The notes under the pieces are model-generated. The model worked only from the letters and a program-made list of their open reading frames with translations, had not been told where the DNA came from and did no database searches. Positions 47,776 to 60,315 of a stretch of 64,000 bases of DNA are shown here, one piece after another (position 1 is the stretch's first letter; each line of letters starts with the position of its first letter). This DNA is from Monosporascus cannonballus (Eukaryota > Ascomycota > Sordariomycetes > Xylariales): assembly GCA_004154925.1 (NCBI GenBank), contig QJNS01000013.1, positions 310,001-374,000 on the forward strand. Direction: 5' to 3'. The translations under genes and the position numbers were made by a program.

Positions 47776-49200
47776 CTAATATAAACCGAATTCTATAAAT
47801 ATAAATCCGGAATCGCTTTAAAGTTTTAAAAATAATTCGATATTCCAGTTTAATAATATCGTAATTAACTTCGGCTCCTTTTTAAATATTATTTTTATAA
47901 TACGCCGGGTATTTTACGTTATTAATTACTTAATTTAACGTTTTTCCGAAATCTCGCCCGTACGAATTCGTCCTTGTAATAATTTCTTTTATTCCAGGAT
48001 TATAATTAATAATAATTAAAGTTAAAGCCGTTATAAATATTTTTAAACGTTTTTATAATATACTTTTAATTAAGGCTTTAAATAAAAATCTTATTGTTAT
48101 AACATAAATAAATAAAAAGTTTTACCTTAATAACGTAATACATAATAAATATTGGATAATAAACGGTAATTCTTAAAAAACCTTTAATTTCTAATATATT
48201 TTTGTCAAAACTAATTTCCAAAACTTTTATTACTTTAATTATATCAGGTCGACGACCATTTACATTATAAAAAAATCTGATTATAATCGTAAATTCGCAA
48301 TATTATTAGGATTTTTATATATTAATCGTAATTTCGGCAAATTCGCAATTAAAAAAAGTTTTATTTATATTATTAATATATTTAAAGACGAAAGGTTAAA
48401 TTTCGGAAAAAATCTTAACATTATCGTATTACGTTCTTAATCTTTTAATACTAACGTTATTTATAAATAATCGCGTAATTTCGAATATTAAATTATAAAA
48501 TACTTTCCCTATTAAATAATAAAAATAAATTATAAAATTAAAAAATTCCATAAATATAATAACATATGGAAATAATTTTAACGGTATTACGAATGTTATT
48601 ATATTTCTGCTAACAAAAATTAAAATAACTTAATTTTACGTAAAGAAAACTTTTTAAAGAATATTAAAAAATATATAACGAAATATACGGAAAATTCGTC
48701 GCATTTTTCCGGCATAAATATATCCCGCAAAATAATAAAGTGTAATTTCGTTACAAAATTAATTAATCGCAAACCGCCATTTTTTATAAGGAACTAAATA
48801 TTTCGGTATACAATATACGATTATTCGAATATTCCTTTTTCAATACGTATTTATAATACATCGATTAATTTATCCCTTATGCTAATTAGGACCATAATGC
48901 CCTTAATTTACCATATTTTATAAGAAATAATTTTAATTTCGTAAAGAAATATAATAATTTATTTAATTCGACTATATGTTTCTTAATTCCATTTTAAGGC
49001 AATTTTTTTCCGAAATAAGATCTGCTTAAAAAAGGGTTTTTTTATACAGGTAAACTTATTACTAATTTAATTAAATAAAACCTTAATTTTTTGGTTAATT
49101 CAATCCTGCGGAATATCGAAATGAATTTGAGAAATAATACCGTTAATAATATACCCAATTTATTTAAAATATTTCTTGACTTTTTAATTATTTATATAAC
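47776..49200 (-). pseudogene. E1 reverse transcriptase region, DD mutated to NN
   Basis: The minus strand reads KNGGLRLINF near 48755-48785, matching K.G.LR...D, then RDIFMPEKCDEF as in RDAG.P...DEF. After about 90 codons comes QLFINNVSIK (N-N at 48456-48461, expected D-D) and then YDNVKIF, PFVFKYIN. This order and wording identify the FIDDV clade of fungal Gypsy elements (from memory). The E1 sequence resumes here after the D insertion; RNase H text on both sides of the D site is too damaged to place. Confidence 0.7.
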
Positions 49201-49914
49201 TTTTTCGAACTTCTTAACTTTTTAATTTGGGTCCTTAATTAATATCGATTTATCGGGTAATATATTATTAATAAGAATATTTTTTTCCATTTAAGTTTCT
49301 ATATAATATTAATTTAAACCGTTTTTTTTCCCAAATGTTATTACATATATTTTCCCATAAAGTTTTATATATCATATATGTCAATTTTCCGTTACTAAAT
49401 TGTCTCAAAACTTTGTTCCTAAGGTTTAACTTATTTTTTATAATTTCCTAAAGCGCTTTATAATTTTGATTAAAAGATATTTCTTTAATTTAAAATATAT
49501 AAAGGTTTATAATAAATTTATTTATTTTTTCGTTATTAAGTTTATTTACGTTAATAAAATAAGTTATAAGTTTATTAGCTGTATTTTTTCAGCTTAGTTA
49601 TCTATATAAATATTACAGCTAATTTGCCTTATTGGTATTAAAAAATAATAATTTTCATTAAACCAAATTTTAAAAAATTTTTTATTATTTTTGGATCCAT
49701 ATTTAACATTATTTTCAATTTTGCCATAAAATTAAATCCCAATATTAATAATTGTGCTATACGGTATGTCCTCGATAACAAAAAACGAATTAATAATTAA
49801 TTAATTAATTAATCAAATTAAAACGTTAATTATGCCTTTAAATTTAATTCTTTTTTAGGAATCATATCCTATACAAAAACCCGTATTTATCGTATTATTA
49901 ACCGATATTTCTTA

Positions 49915-49995
49915 AATTGTAATAGGGTTATAACATTTAATTTAATTCCAGTATTAATAAAATTATTAATTAAGTTTTTCTTTTCCAAAATTAAT
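49915..49995 (-). pseudogene. E1 aspartic protease remnant
   Basis: The minus strand reads LINNFINTGIKLNVITLLQF, KKYRL. This fits the retropepsin segment LID..IDTG.ELNVIS....+.+GL, with catalytic Asp changed to Asn (codons for N-T-G at 49947-49955). Confidence 0.6.
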
Positions 49996-50049
49996 TTTAA
50001 TAATAAATCGGAATAACAGGGTAATATATTTAATCAGATTATATTATAC

Positions 50050-53000
50050 ACAGGCAAAATATTAAATTCGTTTTATTTTTTTAATTTATATTTAAAACCT
50101 ATAATTAGGATCTTAAGCGTTTATTATAATTTAATAAATATTAAATTACAGACTTTTATTTTCTTTATTTTAATCTTTTTGTTATTTTTATAATTTAATA
50201 CTTTGAGGGTTTTTACAATTATAAAGCTTTTAAAAAATTTATTAAAATCCGTGGAAATTTTAATTAATTTCGATTAAATAATTTTGAACTTTTGTTTCGT
50301 ATTTTCATAAATGTTAAATTTTTAATATTTTATTAATTACTTATTAATTAATTTACCGTAATTAAAGGTATAATTTATTTATAGTTTTATTTCGGTATTT
50401 AAAAATAAAGGTTTATTTTATATAAATTTATTATTATTAATTTTAGTTTTTTTATAGAATCGGCGGTATTTTCTTTTTTTTATTAAGTTATTTAGCTAAT
50501 ATAATATTAATAAGTATAAAAGGTTAATTGTTTATACTAATACTTAATATACGGATTTTCTTAAAATGCCAAATATTTTTGCTTTTAATAAAATTATTCA
50601 AAAGTTAATTAATCAAAAATACTTTTTTATAAAACAGCTTTTAATTCTTTATAATAAATTAAAATATAATAATCTTAATAATACGGTTTTAATTAATAAG
50701 GGGTTGCGGTTAATTAAGTTTTAAAATTATTGTAAAATAAAGTATATCCGGGATATTAAAACGGATAAAATCCTAATTAATATTAAATCTGGATTTTTGT
50801 AATTTTTCAAAAAACTTTAATTAGTAATTATAATATTTTATTTTATCCTTAAAATAATTACGGAAATTAAACAAATTATATATTTATTTCAAATCTTTTT
50901 TTAAACAAAAAGAGTTTTATCGATCGCTTAATTTTAAAATATCGTCAAAAATTATATTATACTGAAATTAAACCGATTAACTTTAAATCTGAAAAAAATC
51001 GAATATATGTTATTATCGAACGAAATTAAACCCGTTTTTTCCATATTTGAAAACAATTTATACGTATATATTATATATTTTTATTTACGGTAAAACTAAT
51101 AAATTTATTTTTAAAAATTATTCAATTGTTTTCCGTACTTTCGGTAATTACTTTAATAAATACTTGATATAGAATAAGATTTTGTTTTATTAAAATTATC
51201 CATTTAAAACTTTATTATATTAATTAATAAAATAATATTATTATATTATGCTTAAGGCGACTTGTGGCCTAATAATACGTAATATTACGTTAACCGAGCA
51301 GTTTTACGATTTTTATTTTTTTAAAGGCGTTTAAATTCTGAATATATCGTGTTTAAGTAATTTCCAATTTTTGTAAAATATTAATAATTTTAATACCTAA
51401 TTATATTTTGCTAATAAGAAAAGTTTAAATCGAAAATTATTTTATCAAATAAGCTTAAAGTTTTATTATCTTATTTTTTTATTTAATTAAAATCGAAACG
51501 AACCGTATTTAATAATTACCTTTATTTTTTATATTTAATTAATTTAAATTTATTAAAAGCCCAGTTTTTAATTAATATTACTGTAATATTACAAGGCGGT
51601 ACGTATAAATCCTTAAATTCTATAAATAAATTAATAAAGGTTTCTTCGAAATAACTAATTAAAAATCCCTTTAATAAGTTTTCGGTATACTTATTTTTAT
51701 TCGTAATTTTGTTTTTAAATTTAACTTTTTAACGATATTATAAATCTTAATAACATATTTTAAGTAATATTTATAAACCTAATTAAATATATTACATTAA
51801 ACTTATTTTATTAATATTTTAATTAATTTTTAAAACTTCGCATTTATTTTAGATCTTAGAAATTAAAAATTTTAAAATATTTTTAATTACTTTATTCCAA
51901 ATCGCGATATTTTTAAAAATAATTTTAAATAGATTTTTTATAAAAAGTTTATTTATTTAATAAAATAACTTATTAATTATTTCCGCCTTTATGAACTTAT
52001 ATTTCCGATATAATTTAGTAATTCCCGAAAGTTAATTAATAACTATGATACCAGAAGAACGAAAATTTAGAAAAATAGATATATTCGGTAATATTATAAA
52101 AAAAGCCAGCTTATTTATAATATTTACTGGGAATTCGTATGTACATTCATTAATGAATGCCAAAAATATATTTTTAAAAATAGATATCATAAATTTAATA
52201 AAAATTTATAAAAACATTTAAATAAGTTAAACTTATTATCTTCTAGGTATTTTAATAATAATTTCCGGTATTTCCGATACCAGGATTTTAATTATTTGCA
52301 TAAGCGATTTTAAAAATTAATCAAATTATTTAAAAATTATTTAGTATTAATTTCGTTTTCGTATTTAAATTTAAATAATAAATAGCGATTAATAATATTT
52401 AATGTTAAATTTTAATGTTTTAGGATAATAAGGAATTCCGAAATAAGCAATAATTTCTATTATATTATAATCTTTAATAATTTTAACGGACCTTTAGCGA
52501 ATCGGCTAAATTTTAACAAAATTTATTAATTAAAAAAATGATTTAAGGTTAATATAATTTGATAATTTAAGGTTATTATTTGCATACGTAAATATAAAGA
52601 AATTTAAAGCTTTTAATATTTTCGTCTATATTTTTTAAATTTTTCGTAATTATAATAAAAATATCATGTTTTTTTTTACTTAAGTAAACCCGTTTTTTCT
52701 AAGTAATATATTACTGGCGGTAAATATCGGATTAAATCGTTATTAACTTTACGATTAAAACTTTTATTATTAATATTACTGCTAAAATAATTATATTAAT
52801 TAATCTTAATAAATTTTCAAAAATATTTCCAAATAAGACCTATATAGAATGTTAGCTTGTTAAGGCGAAAATATTTCAAAATATATTATTTAATAAATTA
52901 ATCCAATTTTTTAATTATATTAAAAAAATATTAATTCTTTTTCGAATTTCTTTTCGTAAACGAAGTTATAGGTTTTATAAATTTATTCCTTTTTTTGCTT

Positions 53001-53623
53001 ACGTTAATAATTTAATTTATGTCGTTAACTATAACGGCGTTATTTTAGTATTAATAAACCCAAAATTTACATAAATAAGTCGCCAGTAACGTATTTTGGT
53101 TTTTAAATCTTAATAAATCGATTTTTAATAATTGGTTTTAATTAAATATAATTTATTAATTTTTACTTTTAATTTATTCTGTATTTATTATTTTTTTTCC
53201 AAATATCCCAATTTTATTTTATTAAATAAAAATCTCCAAAAATTCATTTTATCCTAAATTATATTGTCGGTTTCGAACATGGGTAATTAGTTTATATTTT
53301 CGAATCTATATATTTTTAAGCTTTTAATCTTCCAAAATCGATTTGTTAAAAATTTGGCTCCGGATAAAGTCCCGTAAATGCTTAATTCCAAAATATCCTC
53401 CTATAATTAATAATATTTTGAAATCGTTTTACCGTTATCGATTATTCGTAATATCGTTATTTTGTAAAATATAATATACATTTTTATATTTTTACAGCTG
53501 TAATTATAATTACCCGTATTTTTAATTAAAACCTTATTTTCTTCCAAATATTAATCGAAAATATCGAAGGTTATTTCGGTAATTAATTAAAGCCAGTTTG
53601 TTTTTCATAGCAGCCAAATAAAG
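50050..53623 (-). pseudogene. E1 gag region, long and poorly readable
   Basis: About 3.5 kb between protease and 5' LTR in the element's sense. A Met-initiated short frame just inside the LTR (MKNKLALINYR near 53605) may be its beginning. No zinc knuckle was found. E2 keeps a 71-codon open piece in the matching region (62291-62506). The empty counterpart of the Tc1 insertion site in E2 is at 52551-52556 (AATATA). Confidence 0.4.
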
Positions 53624-53874
53624 TAGAGTAAAGAAAATTAGTTTTGATTAATATAAATAACTATTTTATATCATAATACGGAATAGGATTATCGAAAAAT
53701 AAAAAATTAAATTAAAGGTATTAAACCTTAATAACTGAAAATAACAAAAAGTATGCTAAGTGGTAATAGTTACCGAAAATGCTTAAAAGTTGAATTTATG
53801 GCGAAAAAGAATTTCTTAATATATATGCGAAACTCGGATTTTTTAATTAGCCGAACCTGACCATAGGTGTAACA
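53624..53874 (-). repeat. shared LTR between E1 and E2
   Basis: The plus-strand text runs from TAGAGTAAAGAAAATTAG to CATAGGTGTAACA, 251 bp. It pairs with 36298-36558. In element sense it starts TGTTACACC. To its right is an E2 purine tract (AATAAAGCGGGG in element sense), so it is the 3' LTR of E2. To its left is the E1 leader with a TGGCTGCTATGA stretch that could be a primer binding site, so it is also the 5' LTR of E1. Confidence 0.78.
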
Positions 53875-56690
53875 CCCCGCTTTATTTTAATTCTTTTTTC
53901 TTACGATAAAAAACGTTCCCGTTTTATCGTAAAAAACAATAATAACCTAACGCCATAATAAGCATACTATATTTACATTTTTACTAATTAATCGTTTCTT
54001 TTTTAACGGGATACATCCTTTAATATTTTTAATATAAGATTTTAGTTTTATTTTTTAATTAATTTCTTACGTTAAAAAGTTTTCTTTTTATCTTTTTATA
54101 TTTTGTTTTTTAATTACTAATCGCTATTTAATTCCTTATATTTTTTCCAACCTAGTTATTCCGGGAGAAAATAAGGTTTTAATCGTTTTCTAATAATTTA
54201 ATAATAATAATAAAAAATAATAATAATTGATTAATATTTACAGCTTTTAATTATTTTTCTAAAGAAAATTCTAGTACGCCGAAAAGATTCCAGGAAATTC
54301 TTATTTAATATTATTAAAAAAAATACCGTACGTAATTATCGTTTCCGATTAATTATTTATAAGGGTTATTAGTTTTATACTTTTTCAAATTTTATTTTTT
54401 ATAATTCTTCATCTTTCTTTATTAATAATATGTATCTTTTATTTACGTATATTAATACACATATTTATATACATTTTTTTATTTAGTACGTTTAATCAAT
54501 TTATTATAAATATTTTTAAACCATTAAAACATCCTAAACGTTAAAATTCTCATCTTAATACGGATTTTAAAAAATTAAATAAATAAATAAATTATCCGTT
54601 AACTAAAAATAAAATTTCCGATATTATTAAAATCAATTAAATTCGATATAATCAAAATTTCCAAAATCTTAATCGTTTTTCGGCATATCGTTATCATATT
54701 TTTAAAATCTTAAAATATCTTATACTTGCTAAACCTTTTATCTGCAAAATAAATAAATCTTTTCCTTTTTAATTTCAACGTAATAAAACATTTCCGATTA
54801 ACTTTTCCGATATTCATAAAAGCCAAAATCCTATATATCGTTAAGGTTTTATACCCAAATTACATCTTTTTTTAAATATTGATTTCGTAATAGTATTAAA
54901 AATAATAATTATTTTTTTTTATAATTTTAATTATAAATAATTTATTTTTGCCTAAACCTTATTATCCGTAACAAAGAATATAACAATTTTTCCAATTTTA
55001 GGTACTGTCGAATAATTCTTTAAAAATTACCGATTAATAACGTTCATACTTAATATTAATATTAAGGAATTTTCGTTATCCTTAAATTTATTAATCTTTT
55101 CCGATCCAAAAATTATTAACCAATTTTTAATCCATTTATTAATATTGGCAAATTATATTTTCGCCAGCATTTCTTTTCTATATTTTAATATATAATCGAT
55201 ATTTAAAATCCTAACCTAATTATTACTTATTGTTTTTCTTAATATTTCGAAATAAATTATTTTTTATAGTAATTCATTTTATCTTAATTAATAATAAATA
55301 TTTAAAATAATATTTATTTTATTGCTTTTTAATTCTGTTATTAATCGATTCCTAAAATAACGAATTACCGGTATTAATATTTAGGAAATTATTAACGCCT
55401 AATTACTAATTACCAAAATATTATTTTTTACAAATAAGGCCGGAATAAAAACAGTATTTATTAAAATTACCCGCGTTAATTTTTGAAATTAATTTTCGGT
55501 ATATTTTATTAAGTATTTTCGATACGTAAATAAGTTATTTATTTAAATTTTTAAAGTACTTAATTTAATATTTTACGAACTTTATAAAAAATGTCATTAC
55601 GTTTTTAAATCGCCTAAAAATTACGAAATATTTCTATTTTTCGAATATATATCGTTTTTAATTTCATAAACAATACCTATAATAATTATATTCAATTGAT
55701 TAATATATATAATTATATTTTTAAAAATAATTAATTTAAAAATTTCCAAACGTATTTTTTAAAAAACTGTAAATTAAATTAAATATTTATAAATTTAATT
55801 ATAAGTTTTTGTACGAATTTAATAATAAATCGTTTTTAAGTTTGATTAAAATAAGTTTACCAATTGCTATTATATAATTAAAATTTATAATATTATAAAA
55901 AATATGGGTAAATCGTTATCTCAATATCTTAACAGTTTTGAAAGCTTTGTAAGAAGATAAATTAATGGTTTTTTTATATATTAATACTTTATTCATATCT
56001 ATAATAAATTGTTTTTTCGGCTAAATTATTTAATTTTATATATATTATTATTATTTATTATTACTTAATTTTCGAATTATTTTTTCGGTATTTAAATTTT
56101 AATATTTATTTTAATAAGTTCGGTAATTTTAAATTATTAATTTTGTAGTAATTCGATATTTATACCGGTTAAGGTTTCGTTCGTAATATTATATAATTAA
56201 TTGAATTCGTTACAGAATAATTTCATTTAATTGCTTTTTTATAAATTAATTGACATTTAATCTTTTTTTTATTTTTAGTAAATTACTTTAATGTATTAAT
56301 AAAAAGGTATGCCGTAATAATATTTTATGAATTTCTTTTAAACGATATATATTTTAATTAATTAAAATATTAATTAATGACAGTTATAATTATTAATATT
56401 TTATTTTTATTTTTTAAATATATTAATATATTATAATATATTATAAAGTAATACCAAAGTATTAATTTCTATATATTAAATCCTTCTTATGTTATTATTT
56501 TTTAAGTTAATAAATTAAATAAATTCAAAATATTACGTAATAATTATTTTAATGATTGTAATAATATTATTAGCTTTACGGTTTAATAATTCAATTTATT
56601 ATATACTTAAATCTTTTCTTAATATATTAAAATTTTATATTATAATCCTTTATATCGATATTATAATTCCTATTAATAAAAATCTTTTTT
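53875..56690 (-). pseudogene. E2 coding-like region downstream of integrase
   Basis: This is the counterpart of 36559-39300. The end beside the LTR reads LIMALGYYCFLR and NGNVFYRKK, conserved with E1. Conservation in this frame despite heavy RIP argues that it once encoded protein. Function unknown. A 72-codon plus-strand frame (56735-56953) just beyond it is a shadow. Confidence 0.45.
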
Positions 56691-57845
56691 GGCCGTATAA
56701 TAATTTATAAAAGCTAAACCCGTAATTTTGTATAATGGTATTATTCGTAAATATTATTTTAAGTAAGAATATAAATTACTTTTTACTTATATTATCCATG
56801 ACTTTTATGAATTTTTTAACGATTAGAATATATATTTTTTCGATTAATTCTTACCGCCAAATAACATATATAACTTTAATTTTTCGCTTAATTAAAAATA
56901 TTTCGCAAATTTTGATAATTTTTCCATTATTCTTAAAACCTTTATTAATTTAAATTTAATCGGAATTCCGTATTAATAAAAAATACATTTAGTTAAAATT
57001 TTTCTAATTACTGTAAAAATCACCGTACGTAAAATTTTAATTTCGAAATATCCGGATAATTCGTATTAAGCATTAATAATTACCTTATATCCGTTATCGT
57101 TTGGCATAAATTAAACGTTAATAACCCAAATAATTATAATATTTAAAGAATTTAAAAATTTGTATTTTTTTTTTCGAAACGTTAATTGATAACTTTTTAA
57201 TATAAAACGTAAATAAAAATTATTTGCCATATATACTTATATATATTACGTTAATAATATAAAATAATTAGGTATTAATATATTATATTTTATCACTTAT
57301 CACCGTAATCTTCGTAATATTATTTAATTATTATGAAGTATTTTTATTTGTTATTAATAACTTTATAATTATTATATTATTTTTTCGTTTTATGCTATAA
57401 AATATTATTTTGGACAAAATTTTTTAAGGTTTCGGTTTTAAACTTTATTTATTTTATTATCGTTATTTTTAATAAATGATCAAAAGGTTTTAATATTATT
57501 AGATATTTTGCGTATTATTATAACTATTTAAATCAAATTTTCATTAAAATTATTTCTTTTTTTTATTTAAATTATTACTATTACAAAATTTAATTAAATA
57601 ACGTTTAGTTAAATATTAACAAAGTTATTAACTTTTTGTTTTTATTAATTCTTTAATTTATTAAAAAGCTCAGTTAATATTTTTTGATAATTTATTAACG
57701 GCTGTATTGTTTTATTAAAGATATATTTAATTTCGAAATCGAAAAACTTAATTTACGTTATTTAACCATTTAATAAAATACCAGATAATAAATTTATAAA
57801 ATTATTAATTTATATAACTAATATTTTAACGTTAATTTTCAATTT
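56691..57845 (-). pseudogene. E2 integrase region, uninterrupted at the D site
   Basis: The counterpart of 39301-40509 with the same gene order. Near 57838-57850 the sequence runs directly from AACGTTAAT into CAATTTAACCC, which shows the state before D inserted in E1. Confidence 0.5.
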
Positions 57846-59300
57846 AACCCAAATTTTATAAATATAATTCAGAAATTATTTTAAAATTTTAAAAATAATT
57901 TAATATTTTAGCTTAATAATATCATAATTTAATTCGGCTTTTTTTATGTATTATTTTTATAACGTACCGAGTATTTTATATTATTAATTATTTAACTTCA
58001 AATCTTTCTAAAATATTGCCCGTAGGAATTTATCCTTATAATAAATCTTTTTATTTCGGAATTATAATTAATAATAATTAAGGTTAAAACCGTCGTAAAT
58101 TCCTTTTTAAATATTTTTATAACTTATTTTTAATTAAGGCCTTAAATAAAAAAAATTATTTTTACAGAATAAATTAATCCAAGGTTTTACCTTAATAATA
58201 TTATATATTATAAATATTCGATAATAAATAATACTTTTTAAAAAGATATTATTTTTCGATACATTTTTATAAAAATAAATTTCCAGAATTTTTATTATTT
58301 TAATTATATCAAATTAATAATTATTAATACCGTAAGAAAATCTAATTAAAACTATAAATTTATAATATTATTAAAATGCTTTATATATTAATTATAATTC
58401 CGGTAAATTCGTAATTAAAAAGGGTTTTATTTATATTAATAATATATTTCAAGATAAACCGTCGAATTCCGAGGAAACTTTTAATATTAATATATTACAT
58501 TTTTAATCCCTTAATAATAACGTTATTTACGAATAATTGGGTAATTTTGGATATTAAATTATAAAGGATTTTCTCGATTTTACGATAATAATAAATTATA
58601 AACTTAATAAATCTTGTAAATATAATAATATATCGAAATAACTTTAACGTTGTTACAAACGTTATTTTATTTTTGTTTATAAAAGTTAAAATAATTTAAT
58701 TATATTTAAAGAAAAAGTTTATAAGTTAAATTAAAAATATATATAGCGAAATTTGCAAAATATTTGTCGTAATTCTTTGGCGTAAGTATATTTTATAAAG
58801 TAATAATATTTAATTTTATCGTAAAATTAATTAATCGCAAACCGCTATTTTTTTTATAAAAAACCAAATATTCCGATACGTAGTATGTAATTATTTAAAT
58901 ATTCTTTTTCGATATATGTTCGTAATATATTAATTAACTTATTTTTCATATTAATTAGTACCATAATACCCTGAATTTACCATATTTTATGAGAAATAAT
59001 GTTGATTTCGTAAACAAATATAATAATTCTTTTAATTCGATTACATTTCTGCTAATTTTATTTTAAGGCAGCTTCTTTCCGAAATAATATTTTCTTAAAA
59101 AAACTTTCTTTATACAGAAAACCTGTCGCCGATTTAATTAAGTAAAACCTTAAATTTTTTTTCGGTTAATCGAATTCGAAAATATATCGAAATAAACTTG
59201 GGAAATAATGCCGTTAATAATATATTAAATGTATTTAAAATATTTTCTTATTTTTTAATTATTTGCATAGCTTTTTCGAATTCCTTAATTTTCTAATTTG
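57846..59300 (-). pseudogene. E2 reverse transcriptase region, DD mutated to NN
   Basis: The minus strand shows QLFVNNVI with N-N at 58521-58526. The counterpart of the E1 KNGGLRLINF block lies at 58825-58860. Both copies have lost both catalytic Asp codons by G-to-A change. Confidence 0.65.
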
Positions 59301-59959
59301 GGTTCTTAGGTAATATTTATTTATCAGATAATATATTATTAATAAAAACTTTGTTTTTTTACTTGGGCTTATATATAATATTAATTTAAACCGAGTTTTT
59401 TAATATTATTGCACATTTCTGCCGATAAAATTCCATATAACGTATATATCAACTTTTCGTTATTAAATTATCTCAAAATCTTATTCTTAAAGTTTAACTT
59501 ATTTTTTATAATTTTCTAAATTGTTTTATAATTTTAATTAAGGAATGTTTTTTAAACGAAAATATATAAAAGTTTGTAAAAAGTTTATTTATATTAATAA
59601 AATAATTTATAACTTTATTGGCTGTATTTTTTCAAGTTAGGTATCCGTACGAATATTACGGTTAATTTGTTTTGCCGGTATTAAAAAAATAATAATTTTC
59701 ATTGCAGTAAATTTTACAATTTCTTTGTATTACTTTTGGGTCCATATTTAATATTATTTTCAAGTTTATTATAAAATTAAGTCTTATTATTAATAATTAT
59801 ATTATATGGTTATTATTAATAACAAAACAAATAATAATAAATAATCGATTAATTAATTAAATCGGAATTTCGATTACGTTTTTAAATTTAATCCTATTTT
59901 GGAAATTAAATCCTATAAAAAAACCCGTATTTGTTATATTATTAACCCATATTTTTGAA

Positions 59960-60030
59960 CGCACGATAAAATTGGAATATTGGATTTGGTTCCGGTATTA
60001 ATAATATTATTAATTAAACTTTCTTTTTTT
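59960..60030 (-). pseudogene. E2 aspartic protease remnant
   Basis: The minus strand reads KKESLINNIINTGTKSNIP, the counterpart of the E1 protease with N-T-G (codons at 59991-59999) for D-T-G. A 111-codon plus-strand frame at 59980-60315 overlaps it and is a shadow of this region. Confidence 0.5.
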
Positions 60031-60315
60031 TCAAAATTAATTTTAATAATAAATGGAAATAACGGGATAATATATTCAGTCAGATTATATTATTATATGG
60101 GCAAAATATTTATTTGGTTTTGTTTTTGCGGTTTATATTTAATATTTATAATTAAAGGTTTAGGCGTTTATCGTAATTTAAGAAATATAAAGCTACGGAC
60201 TTTTGCTTCCGTTATTTTAATTATTTTTTTATTTTTACGATTTAATATTTCCAGGGTTTTTACGGCCAAAAAGAATTTTAAAATTTTTATTAAAATCCGG
60301 GTAAACTTTAATTAA

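Larger units (their letters stand above)
36298..53623 (-). mobile_element. element E1: large Ty3/Gypsy element (minus), interrupted by D
   Basis: Without D it measures about 10 kb. On the minus strand it shows gag (right end), protease, reverse transcriptase, integrase, then about 2.7 kb of further coding-like sequence, then a 3' LTR (36298-36558). Its 5' LTR is the one at 53624-53874, which also serves as the 3' LTR of E2. The reverse transcriptase belongs to the Gypsy clade with an FIDDV-type box followed by K.P.T.Y and a FVL.+I segment (family memory). E2 is a second, similar copy without D. Confidence 0.8.

Noticed and set aside
59980..60315. 111-codon plus-strand open frame
   Set aside because: It is opposite to the E2 protease/gag text; Ile/Leu/Phe-rich composition is what the complement of Asn/Lys-rich AT-biased coding gives.
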